Origin: Pseudomonadota bacterium
GTDB taxonomy: Bacteria > Pseudomonadota > Gammaproteobacteria > Steroidobacterales > Steroidobacteraceae
NCBI GenBank assembly: GCA_021808195.1
Contig: JAKBCE010000010.1
Coordinates: forward strand, 62,001-126,000
Length of the DNA: 64,000 nt
Direction: 5' to 3'
Position 1 is the first letter of the stretch. Each line of letters opens with the position of its first letter. A model generated the notes under the pieces. That model did no database searches, was not told the DNA's origin, and worked only from the letters and a program-made list of their open reading frames with translations. This document shows, piece by piece, positions 42,659 to 50,939 of this stretch. The position numbers were made by a program, and so were the translations under genes.

Positions 42659-43849
42659 ATGCTCACCGATTCTGCGATTCGGAGTGCAAAACGCGCCGAG
42701 CGCCCCCGCAAGCTCAGCGACGGGGGCGGTCTGTACCTCCTCGTCGCCCCCAACGGCGGCCGGTACTGGCGTTATAACTACCGCTACGCTGGCAAACAGA
42801 AGACCCTCGCCCTCGGGGTCTATCCGGACGTGGGGCTCGCCAAGGCGCGCGAGCGCCATTTGGAGGCGCGGCGCCTGCTGGCGGACGATATCGATCCGGG
42901 CGCCGAGCGAAAGACGGCGAGCAAGACCTTCGAGGACGTGGCGCGCGAGTGGCACGCGCACTGGAAGTCCAATCGTCACGAACGCCATTCCCATTACGTG
43001 CTGAAGCGGCTCGAGGCGGACGTCTTTCCCCGGATCGGATCGCTGCGCCTCGGCGAAATCCCGACCTCCGCGTTCCGCGACATGGTCCGCAAGATCGAGA
43101 GCCGCGGCGCAGCTGACATTGCGAAGCGCGTCCTGCAGACCTGCGGACAGATCATGCGCTACGCCATGACGAACGACTACACGTCGCACAATCCGGTCGC
43201 CGGCATCAAACCGGGTGACGTGCTGAAGCCGCACAACCGGCGCAACTACCCGCGCATCGATCAGAACGAGTTGCCGAGGCTGCTGAAAGCGATCGACGCC
43301 TATGTGGGCTCCGACCACACGCGCTTGGCGTTGCAGCTCATGGCACTGACCTTCGTTCGCACGTCGGAATTGATCGGCGCGCAGTGGTCGGAGTTCGACA
43401 TCAACGCGGCACGGTGGGTCATCCCGGCGGAGCGCATGAAGATGAAGACCCCGCACATCGTGCCCCTGAGCCGGCAGACCCTCGCGGCGCTGCACCGGCT
43501 GCGTGAACTCTCGTTCGATCGGGAACTGGTATTCCCCGGCGACGTACGCCCGTCGAAGCAGATGAGTAACAACACGTTGCTCTTCGCGCTGTATCGCATG
43601 GGGTACCGCGGAAGAATGACGGGACACGGATTCCGCGGCGTCGCCTCAACGATCCTGCACGAGCAGGGCTGGCCGCACGAGCACATCGAGCTGCAGCTTG
43701 CTCATCAGGAGCGCAACAGCGTCAGCGCCGCGTACAACCATGCCCAGTATCTGCAGCCGCGGGCGCAGATGATGCAGGCATGGGCCGACTATCTCGACCA
43801 GCGGCGCAAAGAAGACACGGACGGCCAAGCCCTGCGCGACGCTGCCTGA
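42659..43849 (+). CDS. P4-type tyrosine integrase (DUF4102 N-terminus)
   Basis: A 396-aa site-specific recombinase. The N-terminal arm-binding domain reads RKLSDGGGLYLLVAPNGGRY; the catalytic domain has Arg in LTFVRTSELIGAQWSEFD, Lys in ERMKMKTPHIVPLS, His-x-x-Arg in GHGFRGVAST, the second His in ELQLAHQE and the Tyr in SAAYNHAQYL. It lies 163 bases after tRNA-Ser and reads away from it, the usual arrangement for integrases that use the tRNA 3' end. It should catalyse integration and, with a directionality factor, excision. Confidence 0.93.
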   Translation: MLTDSAIRSAKRAERPRKLSDGGGLYLLVAPNGGRYWRYNYRYAGKQKTLALGVYPDVGLAKARERHLEARRLLADDIDPGAERKTASKTFEDVAREWHAHWKSNRHERHSHYVLKRLEADVFPRIGSLRLGEIPTSAFRDMVRKIESRGAADIAKRVLQTCGQIMRYAMTNDYTSHNPVAGIKPGDVLKPHNRRNYPRIDQNELPRLLKAIDAYVGSDHTRLALQLMALTFVRTSELIGAQWSEFDINAARWVIPAERMKMKTPHIVPLSRQTLAALHRLRELSFDRELVFPGDVRPSKQMSNNTLLFALYRMGYRGRMTGHGFRGVASTILHEQGWPHEHIELQLAHQERNSVSAAYNHAQYLQPRAQMMQAWADYLDQRRKEDTDGQALRDAA

Positions 43850-43862
43850 CCGCCGGTCACGC

Positions 43863-44195
43863 CTAGACTGGATATTTCCTGGGCCGCCCGCGTCTGCAGG
43901 GCGCACCGGTGTCTGGTGCGTTTGGCTCTCGATAGCCTTCGGGGTCGCTAATCCAGGTCTGCAATGCGACGACCGACCAGCCACACGCGCGGCCCCCAAG
44001 ATGAACCGGTGGGGGAAACCGCCGCTCGGCGATGCGTCGATACAACGTGGGACGGCTGAGTGACGTGATGCGCAACACATCGCGGATCCGCAGGAACGCC
44101 GGCAGGGGGAGCTTCTCAGCGCCCCAAGGCACGAGTGACGCCGGCAGCACGTTCTGAGTGTTCATGAATTGCGATTGGGGCTCGTGGATGCTCAT
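43863..44195 (-). CDS. AlpA-family DNA-binding protein (likely excision/directionality factor)
   Basis: A 110-aa protein with an AlpA/MerR-like winged helix: FLRIRDVLRITSLSRPTLYR then RIAERRFPPPVHLGGRACGW, ending in a tryptophan-rich helix and an R-R-G-R-P-R-K basic tail. In P4-like elements AlpA proteins switch on or assist excision. It is convergent with the integrase. ATG at 44165, ten residues later, may be the true start. Confidence 0.82.
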   Translation of the reverse strand: MSIHEPQSQFMNTQNVLPASLVPWGAEKLPLPAFLRIRDVLRITSLSRPTLYRRIAERRFPPPVHLGGRACGWSVVALQTWISDPEGYREPNAPDTGAPCRRGRPRKYPV

Positions 44196-44287
44196 GGTGA
44201 TTGAGGTTTACATGTGATTCGAGCCGTTCAGAGACAAGTTGTCACTCAGGCGCGATGATGGCAGGGTTGGGCCATTCGGGAAGCGGG

Positions 44288-44313
44288 AGTTTCGCCGAAT
44301 AATCGGGGAAACT
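44288..44313. repeat. Inverted repeat, copy 1 (AGTTTCGCCGA-ATAA-TCGGGGAAACT)
   Basis: Two 11-base arms separated by ATAA with one mismatch. It lies between the sigma-factor gene and the AlpA-like gene. Its left half and loop are nearly identical to a second repeat at 47936-47961 beside mobC. It could be a protein-binding site or a transfer-related site; no T run follows, so it is not a standard terminator. Confidence 0.6.
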
Positions 44314-44320
44314 GCCGCAC

Positions 44321-45115
44321 TCAGGGTGGGCAAGAGCCCCTCGACTGTGTTCGCTGTTCGAAGGCCTGGGTCACATCAGGTCCCCCTTTTGCGATAGCGC
44401 GGGATCCGGAGCGAGCTGATCGACCCTGAATGACGGAGCCGCCACGCCCAGGCGCGGCGACGGCGCCCGATCGGCGCCGAGTCATCACGCCGCGCGGAGC
44501 GTCGCCGCCCTCCAGGCGGCGCTGCAGAGACACGAGTGTGCGCGCCACGTAGATCTTGGCCATCCGTGAGCTGATGTGCATGGCGCGTCCGACCTCCTCA
44601 AACGGCAGGCTTTGCGCAATCCGGAGGACGAATGCCTGATGCTCCCTCGGAGGCAATTCGCTCACGGCCTGAGTGAGCAAGGTCCAACGCTCGCGAGCAT
44701 CTGCTACGACCTCCGCCGAGGGCGCAATGGGCTCTTCTTGTGCTGCAATCGTCTTGGCCATCCGATTCCAGCGCTGACGCGCCCGCCCGTGATCCGTTGC
44801 GATGTTCAGCGCGCTGCGCCACACGTAGCGCTCGAGCTCGCGAATCTCCTCCGTGCGCTCGATGGCGAGGATGCGGACGAAGGCATCCTGAATGATGTCC
44901 TCGGCTTCAGCGCGAGACACCGCCCGACGCGCAAGAAAGCGCAGGAGGGATTCATGTTGGAGACGGAAGACGTCGGATAGGGCTTTCTCCAGAATGGCAG
45001 TGTGTCTGGCGTGAGTCGGGTTCGCTGGGGAGGTCGGCGGGCGGACGATCTGGCTCGGCGGCCGCACGGCACCCGGCAGCCGCTGTCTATGGGTTATGTC
45101 CAGGAGACGCTTCAT
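44321..45115 (-). CDS. ECF-like sigma-70 factor
   Basis: A 264-aa sigma factor of region 2 plus region 4 type. Region 2 is visible in LLRFLARRAVSRAEAEDIIQ, DAFVRILA and RYVWRSALNIATDHGRARQR; region 4 in LPPREHQAFVLRIAQSLPFE EVGRAMHIS. A low-complexity Arg/Ser/Gly tail of about 60 residues follows. ATG at 45115 has a GGAGG ribosome site seven bases upstream; a longer in-frame extension lacks one. It resembles FecI-type sigma factors, but no FecR or TonB receptor gene is adjacent. It may control island genes. Confidence 0.78.
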   Translation of the reverse strand: MKRLLDITHRQRLPGAVRPPSQIVRPPTSPANPTHARHTAILEKALSDVFRLQHESLLRFLARRAVSRAEAEDIIQDAFVRILAIERTEEIRELERYVWRSALNIATDHGRARQRWNRMAKTIAAQEEPIAPSAEVVADARERWTLLTQAVSELPPREHQAFVLRIAQSLPFEEVGRAMHISSRMAKIYVARTLVSLQRRLEGGDAPRGVMTRRRSGAVAAPGRGGSVIQGRSARSGSRAIAKGGPDVTQAFEQRTQSRGSCPP

Positions 45116-45134
45116 CACGACCTCCAAACTCGCA

Positions 45135-45425
45135 TCATGGGGTAGGTGAGGGGGTCTGCCGCCTTGAACGGAGGGTTGTCCTGTCGAGGCCGCTATACGT
45201 GGCACGGAGAAGTCGGAGGGCATGACGAAGGGCAACCTCCTCGTCACCCGTGCCTGCGGTCTCGTGCGCTGCCAATGATCGGTGTACGACGGTGACTAGC
45301 GCGATCGCATCCGAGAGCTCACCCAATAGCGCCACGACGTCGCTGCCGCATGTTGGAGTGGGTGAGTCCGCCGGCAGACGCCGTGCCGGGAACGAGCGAC
45401 GCTGCCTGCGTAAGGTTGATGCCAC
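45135..45425 (-). CDS. Small hypothetical protein upstream of the sigma factor
   Basis: A frame of 96 codons ending 19 bases before the sigma-factor start. The central part, DVVALLGELSDAIALVTVVH followed by a DEEVALRHALRLLRATYSGL helix, looks like a helical pair. I recognise no family. The position suggests co-transcription with the sigma factor, perhaps as an accessory or anti-sigma protein, but that is a guess. Confidence 0.4.
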   Translation of the reverse strand: MASTLRRQRRSFPARRLPADSPTPTCGSDVVALLGELSDAIALVTVVHRSLAAHETAGTGDEEVALRHALRLLRATYSGLDRTTLRSRRQTPSPTP

Positions 45426-45455
45426 GCTAGATGTCCTTCCGGGGCGTAGGCGACA

Positions 45456-45524
45456 AGTCCAAAATAGAATAATTTGATGCTACGCGACCTGTTTCCTCGT
45501 GTCTAGTCCAGAATCGAATAATTC
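45456..45524. promoter_or_regulatory. Twin operator-like repeats before the XRE gene
   Basis: AGTCCAAAATAGAATAATTT (45456-45475) and AGTCCAGAATCGAATAATTC (45505-45524) are near-identical direct repeats 49 bases apart. Each holds a short dyad (AAAT-N6-ATTT and GAAT-N6-ATTC). They lie in an AT-rich gap between divergent genes, as expected for operators of the adjacent XRE repressor. Confidence 0.6.
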
Positions 45525-45570
45525 CGCTTTGGGATTATATGTGCATGCTCCAGTCCCGCGGAGCGCGCTC

Positions 45571-45801
45571 TTGAAGTCCCTGCGAACCCGTACTCATCGG
45601 TCGTTGTGCGCGGTGCTCGTGGAAGCCCGCAAAAGCGCGGGTATCAGTCAGCAGGAGCTGGCCCGACGGCTCAAACGGTCGCAGTCCTTCATTGCCAAGA
45701 TCGAGGTCGGGGAGCGGCGCATCGATGTAGTCGAATTCATCGAGATCGCGCGCGCGCTGGGCCGTGAGCCCGCCGAATTGCTCACGCAGGCCCTGGAGTA
45801 G
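45571..45801 (+). CDS. Small XRE-family helix-turn-helix regulator
   Basis: A 76-aa lambda-repressor-like protein consisting of one helix-turn-helix: SAGISQQELARRLKRSQSFI followed by AKIEVGERRIDVVEFIEIAR. TTG at 45571 has a GGAG ribosome site at good spacing. A GTG at 45499 would give 100 residues but would place the second operator-like repeat inside the gene. It probably represses its own promoter and the divergent small gene plus sigma factor. Confidence 0.82.
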   Translation: MKSLRTRTHRSLCAVLVEARKSAGISQQELARRLKRSQSFIAKIEVGERRIDVVEFIEIARALGREPAELLTQALE

Positions 45802-45841
45802 GACACCTTACCGAGACGGATGCCAGGTCGAGGGCCACGGG

Positions 45842-46471
45842 ATGATGTCCCTGCATAGCTACCTGCTGTTCGTCTTGGCCGCCATCGCGCTCATTCTCGT
45901 GCCCGGGCCGGACATGCTGTACATGCTCGGCCGGTGCGTCGCGCAGGGGCGCCGAGCCGGGATCCTCTCCGCCATCGGGTTCAATCTCGGCGGCTACGTG
46001 CACATCACGGCTGCCGTGCTCGGGCTCTCGGCGATCCTGGCGGCATCCGCCACGGCGTTCACCGTCGTGAAGTGGGCGGGCGCGGCCTATCTGGTGTACC
46101 TCGGGATCAGCACGCTCTGGCGCAAGGAGCGACCCCTGGCGGTCGAAGCGGTGGCGGGCGGCGTCCGCGGCCGGACGATTCTCTGGCAGGCGTTCCTGAG
46201 CGACGTGCTGAACCCCAAGGTCGCGCTGTTCTTTCTCGCGCTCCTGCCGCAGTTCGTCGATAAAGACGCACCGCATCCAGCTCTGCAGATCTTGCTGCTG
46301 GGTCTGACGGTGAGCGTCATCGCGCTGCCGACCAATATCCTCATCGTCTGCTGCGCGGATCGCATCACCGGGAGCTTTCGCCGCAATGCCTCGGTGTCCC
46401 TGTGGCTGCGCAAGGGCCTCGGGGTGCTCTTCATCGCGCTCGGGCTGCGGATCGCCGCCGAGAAGATCTGA
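45842..46471 (+). CDS. LysE/RhtB-family amino-acid exporter
   Basis: A 209-aa inner-membrane exporter with six hydrophobic helices. The family motif PGPDMLYMLGRCVAQGRRAG follows the first helix, and WQAFLSDVLNPKVALFFLAL is the conserved mid-protein segment. It would pump out an amino acid or homoserine-lactone-like solute with proton motive force. ATG at 45842 or 45845 follows a GAGGG site. It is accessory cargo near the left end of the island. Confidence 0.88.
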   Translation: MMSLHSYLLFVLAAIALILVPGPDMLYMLGRCVAQGRRAGILSAIGFNLGGYVHITAAVLGLSAILAASATAFTVVKWAGAAYLVYLGISTLWRKERPLAVEAVAGGVRGRTILWQAFLSDVLNPKVALFFLALLPQFVDKDAPHPALQILLLGLTVSVIALPTNILIVCCADRITGSFRRNASVSLWLRKGLGVLFIALGLRIAAEKI

Positions 46472-46532
46472 TCGCGTCCCGGGCGGTCACAGTCGCACCC
46501 CTCCCATCCGTCATAGGGATGAGGAGGACGCT

Positions 46533-46889
46533 ATGAAATACGTACTGCTGATTTTCCATGGACCCACACCGTCGCTGCCGGGCTCGGATCGCTGGAAGGC
46601 GCTGCCCGAGGCGGAGCAGAAAGCGATCTATGCGGACTATGCGGCACTGGGTAAGGCGCCTGGGGTCACGCCGGGGTTGCCGCTCGGACTACCCCAGGAG
46701 GCCCGAACCGTGCGGGTCCGCAACGGCAAGCCCGAGGTCAGGGACGGCACGTATCTTGGCGAGTGTGCCGGCGGATACCTGGTGCTGGAGGCGGAGGATC
46801 TGGACGCCGCAGTGGCGCTCGCCGCACACATCCCGGCGGCCCGCCTGGGCGGTGCCATTGAGATCCGTCCCGCCGAGCAATACTGGTAA
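46533..46889 (+). CDS. YCII-related domain protein
   Basis: A 118-aa ferredoxin-like-fold protein: MKYVLLIFHGPTPSLPGSDR opening, a VRNGKPEVRDGTYLGECAGG middle and the ending helix with IEIRPAEQYW. A GAGGAGG ribosome site precedes it. In many bacteria such a gene (DGPF/YCII domain) is paired with a SigJ-like sigma factor, as here, where the next gene starts 18 bases later. The biochemical role is not established. Confidence 0.86.
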   Translation: MKYVLLIFHGPTPSLPGSDRWKALPEAEQKAIYADYAALGKAPGVTPGLPLGLPQEARTVRVRNGKPEVRDGTYLGECAGGYLVLEAEDLDAAVALAAHIPAARLGGAIEIRPAEQYW

Positions 46890-46907
46890 GGGTGCGAGGA
46901 GTGCGTC

Positions 46908-47813
46908 GTGAGCGGTGAGACGGGGGCATCGATGGACGAGGACGACTGGCTCGGGAAACGGTTCGATGAGAATCGTGCCCGACTGCGGGCGGTGGCCTAC
47001 CGGATGCTGGGCTCGGCGAGTGAGGCGGAAGACGCACTCCAGGAGACGTGGCTGAAGCTCAGCCGATCGGAGACCGACGCCGTCGAGAACCTCGGCGGGT
47101 GGCTGACGACCGTTCTCGCACGGGTCTGCCTCGATATGCTGCGCACCCGCCGCTCACGGCGCGAGGACCCGCTTGAGGCGGCACCCCAGCTTCTGGGGGA
47201 GGGGAGTCCCGAACACGATCTCGCGCTTGCCGATGCGACCGGCCCGGCATTGCTGATCGTCCTCGAGACCCTGGCGCCCCCGGAGCGGGTCGCCTTCGTG
47301 CTGCACGACCTCTTCGATCTGTCCTTTGAGGAGATCGCCCGGATCCTCGAGCGAACCCCGGTGGCGGTGCGGCAGCTGGTGAGCCGCGCGAGGCGCCGGG
47401 TCCGGGGCACGGAAGTGCCGCCGGCAGACCTGGCACGGCACCGCGAGCTGGTCGGGGCGTTCCTCGCTGCTTCGCGGGACGGGGATTTCGATCGCCTGCT
47501 TGCCGTACTGTCCCCGGACGTCGTGCTGCGAGCCGATCCTCTGGCGGTGAGCATGGCGGCCCGCCGCCAGGAGCACGGTGCTCCCGATCTGGCACCCGAG
47601 GTGCACGGCGCCGCCCAAGTTGCGCAGGTCTTCAAGGGGCGGGCTCAGGGTGCGGTGCCGGCCCTCATAGACGGTGAGCCCGGGGCGGTGTGGGCGGCAG
47701 GGGGCCAGGTCCGGGCTGCATTCCTATTTACCCTGAATGGCGGGCAGATTGTAGAGCTGGATATCGTCACGGAACCGGCGGATCTCGCCGACCTGGCGGT
47801 TCAGCTCGAGTGA
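46908..47813 (+). CDS. SigJ-like ECF sigma factor with C-terminal SnoaL-like domain
   Basis: A 301-aa ECF41-type sigma factor. Region 2 is in FDENRARLRAVAYRMLGSAS, EAEDALQETWLKL; region 4 is in LAPPERVAFVLHDLFDLSFE then EIARILERTPVAVRQLVSRA. The last 120 residues form a SnoaL/NTF2-like domain (FLAASRDGDFDRLLAVLSPD VVLRAD), which in ECF41 sigma factors controls activity in place of a separate anti-sigma factor. GTG at 46908 is the start. Its target is likely the upstream YCII gene. Confidence 0.88.
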   Translation: MSGETGASMDEDDWLGKRFDENRARLRAVAYRMLGSASEAEDALQETWLKLSRSETDAVENLGGWLTTVLARVCLDMLRTRRSRREDPLEAAPQLLGEGSPEHDLALADATGPALLIVLETLAPPERVAFVLHDLFDLSFEEIARILERTPVAVRQLVSRARRRVRGTEVPPADLARHRELVGAFLAASRDGDFDRLLAVLSPDVVLRADPLAVSMAARRQEHGAPDLAPEVHGAAQVAQVFKGRAQGAVPALIDGEPGAVWAAGGQVRAAFLFTLNGGQIVELDIVTEPADLADLAVQLE

Positions 47814-47935
47814 TCGGGGCGGCCCTGCAGTAGCGGCCTACGTCGACGGGCAGCAGTGGACATGACGTTCCGGTTTCCCGCGCTCCGGTCCGGATCGCAA
47901 GTCCAAGTCATGAATTCGCGCGCAGGGGAGCGGTG

Positions 47936-47961
47936 AGTTTCGCCGATTATTCGGTGAAATG
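47936..47961. repeat. Inverted repeat, copy 2, upstream of mobC (oriT candidate)
   Basis: TTTCGCCGA-TTAT-TCGGTGAAA lies about 40 bases before mobC and has one mismatched (wobble-like) pair in nine. Its left arm with preceding bases, AGTTTCGCCGA, is identical to that of copy 1 at 44288. The position next to relaxosome genes fits an origin of transfer with the nick site in the following AT-rich bases; this is inferred. Confidence 0.5.
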
Positions 47962-48002
47962 CAGGATATTGTTGTAGCGGCTATTGGGTCACACTAGGAC
48001 CC

Positions 48003-48596
48003 ATGACGGCGACTGAAATTCTGAAGACACGTGTGACGCCGGAAATGAAGGCGCGCGTCGCAGAGATTACGCAGTCTGAGCTGCTCACTGAGGCAGTATG
48101 GCTCAGGCGCATCATCGCGAGGGAACTGCGGGAGAATCGCACGACCTCCGTCCCGCACGAGGCAACTGCGCGCCATGGCGGTGGCACGCTTGCGAGGCGA
48201 GGGCCATGCTCTAAGGATGTCGGGCCGGCGTCACGGGTTTACGTTCGGATGAGGCGAGAAGACCACCTGCTGCTCCACGAACGAGCCGCGGCCCGGGGCA
48301 TGGCGTCCGCGACCTACGTCTCCGTGCTGGTCCGATCACACCTGCGGGCATTGACTCCGTTGCCCAAGGACGAGCTCGCCGCACTTCAGCAAGCCGTGTC
48401 TGAGCTGGGCGCCATCGGCCGCAACCTCAACCAAATCACCCGCGCGTTCAATCAGGGGGGGCGGATCACCGGCCCTGGCCGCGCAGAATTCGAAGCCATC
48501 TTGAAGATCTGCGCGGCGTTGCGCGACCACACCAAGAACCTCATTAAGGCAAACACTGCCAGTTGGGCAACCGGGTATGCCGAAGACGTTTTTTGA
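48003..48596 (+). CDS. MobC-like relaxosome protein
   Basis: A 197-aa mobilization protein. A ribbon-helix-helix-like start (ILKTRVTPEMKARVAEITQS) is followed by a second part RVYVRMRREDHLLLHERAAA and the MobC hallmark AIGRNLNQITRAFNQGGRIT. MobC proteins open DNA at oriT and help the relaxase nick. The gene overlaps the relaxase start by 20 bases, so the two are coupled. Confidence 0.85.
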   Translation: MTATEILKTRVTPEMKARVAEITQSELLTEAVWLRRIIARELRENRTTSVPHEATARHGGGTLARRGPCSKDVGPASRVYVRMRREDHLLLHERAAARGMASATYVSVLVRSHLRALTPLPKDELAALQQAVSELGAIGRNLNQITRAFNQGGRITGPGRAEFEAILKICAALRDHTKNLIKANTASWATGYAEDVF

Positions 48597-49569
48597 TTTC
48601 CGGGGCCGGCCGCTGCTCGATATTGTATCGCTAGGACGTGCTGGACCCAAGGGCAGCGTCCGCCTCTCTGCTGAGCAGGTCGCGGCAATCGATCGCACCG
48701 TCCGACGCGTTCCAGAGGTGATAATTAAGGTCCTGCCGAAGGACAGCAATAATCTCCGGTCGGTGCGCCGGCACTTCAGCTACATCGGTCGCAACGGTAA
48801 TCTTGAACTGGAAACCGACGACGGTGAGCGCGTAGGTGGCAAGGAAGCCGGTCGGAGGCTGCTCGAAGATTGGGACCTGGATCTCGACGAACACCGCAAG
48901 CAGCCGGCTCTGGCTGCGGTCTCCGGCCGGTCACCCAAGCTGGTCCACAAAATCGTACTGTCCATGCCGCCCGGGACGCCGGCAAAGGGAGTGCTCGAAG
49001 CCGCGCGAAATTTTGCCCGCGAGGAATTTGCCCTCAAGCATCGTTACACGCTTGTCTTGCACAACGACGAGCCGCATCCTCACGTGCATCTTGTCGTCAA
49101 AGCCGTAAGCGAGCAGGGTGTGCGGTTGAATGTCAATCCGGCAACCTTGCGGAAATGGCGCTGTGAGTATGCGCGGTACTTGCGCGAGAGGGGTATCGCC
49201 GCCAATGCTACTGAGCGCGCCCTTCGAGGCGAGACGCGCATTCATAAAACCGATGGCATTTATCGCGCGATGATCCGCGGCGATTCCACCCACGTCCGTG
49301 CGCGTATCCAGTCCGTCGCCGCCGAACTGACACAGGGACGCGTTCGGTGCGAACCTGGCCGATCTAGGCTAATCGAGACCCGAACAAGCGTTGAACGCGC
49401 GTGGCGAAACATCAGCGACATCTTAGCCTTTCAGGGCTCCAAGGAGCTCGCAGGCCGCGTCCGTCGGTTCGTTGAGGAAATGCCGCCCCCGCGCACAGAA
49501 AAGGAGCAACATGTCGCTTCGCTCCTCCAGCGCATTCGTAAACCTCTCGAGACCTCTCCCGCCCGGTGA
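48577..49569 (+). CDS. Relaxase/mobilization nuclease (MobA/VirD2-like)
   Basis: A 330-aa relaxase. The nuclease domain has a YIGRNGNLELETDDGERVGG segment, the helix with FAREEFALKHRYTLVLHNDE, and the metal-binding HPHVHLVVKAV motif (His-x-His). It is shorter than most plasmid relaxases because no primase or helicase domain follows. It would nick oriT and pilot the strand to a recipient using a helper secretion system. Confidence 0.88.
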   Translation: MPKTFFDFRGRPLLDIVSLGRAGPKGSVRLSAEQVAAIDRTVRRVPEVIIKVLPKDSNNLRSVRRHFSYIGRNGNLELETDDGERVGGKEAGRRLLEDWDLDLDEHRKQPALAAVSGRSPKLVHKIVLSMPPGTPAKGVLEAARNFAREEFALKHRYTLVLHNDEPHPHVHLVVKAVSEQGVRLNVNPATLRKWRCEYARYLRERGIAANATERALRGETRIHKTDGIYRAMIRGDSTHVRARIQSVAAELTQGRVRCEPGRSRLIETRTSVERAWRNISDILAFQGSKELAGRVRRFVEEMPPPRTEKEQHVASLLQRIRKPLETSPAR

Positions 49570-49629
49570 GGGACGCAAGCGAGCGTTACCGGCTAGCCCG
49601 ATTCGAGTAACGCTACAGCGCTACGGCGT

Positions 49630-50436
49630 CTATGCCAATCGGAACATTGGGTCACCCGTGCTGATGGCAACGCCATAGTGCGGACAGGGTATGCCTTCCA
49701 GGTACTTGAGCCGCGGGCTTGGGGTTACCTGTAAGCTGTTGCCGTCATAGATGAGGTAGGGCGGCACATGAAGCTTCACATGCCACGGCAGCAATAGCCC
49801 CATCGCCATGCCAATGGCCGTTGAGGCGAGTACGCCATTCGGCCAGATAACCTGTGCGCGCTCTCCGGCCTCACCGTAACGGGCGGCTTCCTCTGTTAGG
49901 AGGTCATCGCGAATGAATCCGAAACAGCGCATGCAGTGCATGCCAGGCATTGAGAGAATGGCTTGACCAACGATGCCAAAGCCCTCCGCGTGCTGAGCAA
50001 CGTCCATCCCTATATCGATCAGCGGGACGTGAAAGCGTCGTAGATATCGCTCAAGTTCGTCTCGAGCAAGGTACCCGTCCAAGCAGGAGAATACGAGATT
50101 GCAGGTCCGGAGGACTTGATGTACCTCTTGCCACGCACATGGATGGGCATGCACTACTCCCTCCGGGTGCACGTGCGACATCAACCGTTGTGCCACTCGC
50201 ACTTTCTTCCAACCATGCTTAACAGCGGCGGAGCTGATGCCGATCAGTCTGTGGCGGTGGTGCTCTTCAGTAACGTCCCCGTCGATGAGGTGAGTCGTGC
50301 CTATTCCTAGGTGCGCCAACTGCTGAGCGATAGGCGTGCCGCCGCCGCTCACGCCGACGACGGCAACCGTCGTGTTCGTAAGAATCTCATCGCTCCGTTC
50401 TCCCAGGAATGATTGTCGTCGCGAACGGGGTTTCAT
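49630..50436 (-). CDS. ThiF/E1-like ubiquitin-activating adenylyltransferase
   Basis: A 268-aa E1-type protein, last gene of the ubiquitin-like operon. The adenylating Rossmann domain has VVGVSGGGTPIAQQLAHLGI, the acidic LIDGD at the end of strand two, and an E-E-H-H-R-H-R-L stretch where the usual Arg finger lies. Cys residues lie in FSCLDG and, near residue 180, in PGMHCMRCFGFIRDD, either of which could carry the thioester. A later NGVLASTAIGMAMGLLL helix is typical. It should adenylate the ubiquitin-like protein encoded three genes upstream. ATG at 50436 overlaps the JAB stop (ATGA). Confidence 0.88.
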   Translation of the reverse strand: MKPRSRRQSFLGERSDEILTNTTVAVVGVSGGGTPIAQQLAHLGIGTTHLIDGDVTEEHHRHRLIGISSAAVKHGWKKVRVAQRLMSHVHPEGVVHAHPCAWQEVHQVLRTCNLVFSCLDGYLARDELERYLRRFHVPLIDIGMDVAQHAEGFGIVGQAILSMPGMHCMRCFGFIRDDLLTEEAARYGEAGERAQVIWPNGVLASTAIGMAMGLLLPWHVKLHVPPYLIYDGNSLQVTPSPRLKYLEGIPCPHYGVAISTGDPMFRLA

Positions 50437-50939
50437 ATTCTACCCCATCGTTGTAACGGCATGCCGACAAGCTCATAGATCTCGATTGGCTGGCCTGCGG
50501 AATCTGCGCGAACCCATATCATTCCGTTCGCCCTATCGTGGCTGAGAACGAGCGCGCCGTGGGGACGCGTTGGGCAGGCGTTAAAGAAGCTCGGCACGAA
50601 TTCGTGCATGCTCCTTACGTCTGTCCTACTGAATTGAGGTCTGCCAGCATGCTCGTGTCGATGGACGTGTATGATGCTCGCAGGTTGGCGGTAAACGTTC
50701 TGCAGAATTCTCCGGAACGCAACTGGCCCGATACAGGCTCCTACACTTGGATCATCCAGGTAGTTGCTGTCATCGATGACGTGCCAGGCCTGCGCAAGGA
50801 GCAATAGGTCTCGACCGTCGACGTTGGTGCTTCCACAAGTCAGGAAGCCGACGCGTTCGGCGGCTCTTGGGTGTGGACGAGAGAGATCGGTGTGAATTTC
50901 GGAGAGCAGGGTCTGCGGGAGCCGAAGTCGGATGTTCAT
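50433..50939 (-). CDS. JAB/JAMM metalloprotease (deubiquitinase-like)
   Basis: A 168-aa MPN-domain protein. The zinc site is visible as Glu in RAAERVGFLTCG and the His-x-His plus Ser-x-x-Asp motif in HVHRHEHAGRPQFSRTDVRS. The loop between the His pair and the Ser is longer and more His-rich than in RadC, as in JAB proteins from prokaryotic ubiquitin-like operons. It should trim or remove the ubiquitin-like protein. The start is the ATG at 50939, which overlaps the E2 stop; the longer in-frame extension lies over the E2 gene and is rejected. Confidence 0.88.
   Translation of the reverse strand: MNIRLRLPQTLLSEIHTDLSRPHPRAAERVGFLTCGSTNVDGRDLLLLAQAWHVIDDSNYLDDPSVGACIGPVAFRRILQNVYRQPASIIHVHRHEHAGRPQFSRTDVRSMHEFVPSFFNACPTRPHGALVLSHDRANGMIWVRADSAGQPIEIYELVGMPLQRWGRI

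Noticed and set aside
44288..44313. Treating the first inverted repeat as a transcription terminator
   Set aside because: There is no T run on either side, and a near-copy occurs beside mobC, which fits a binding site better.
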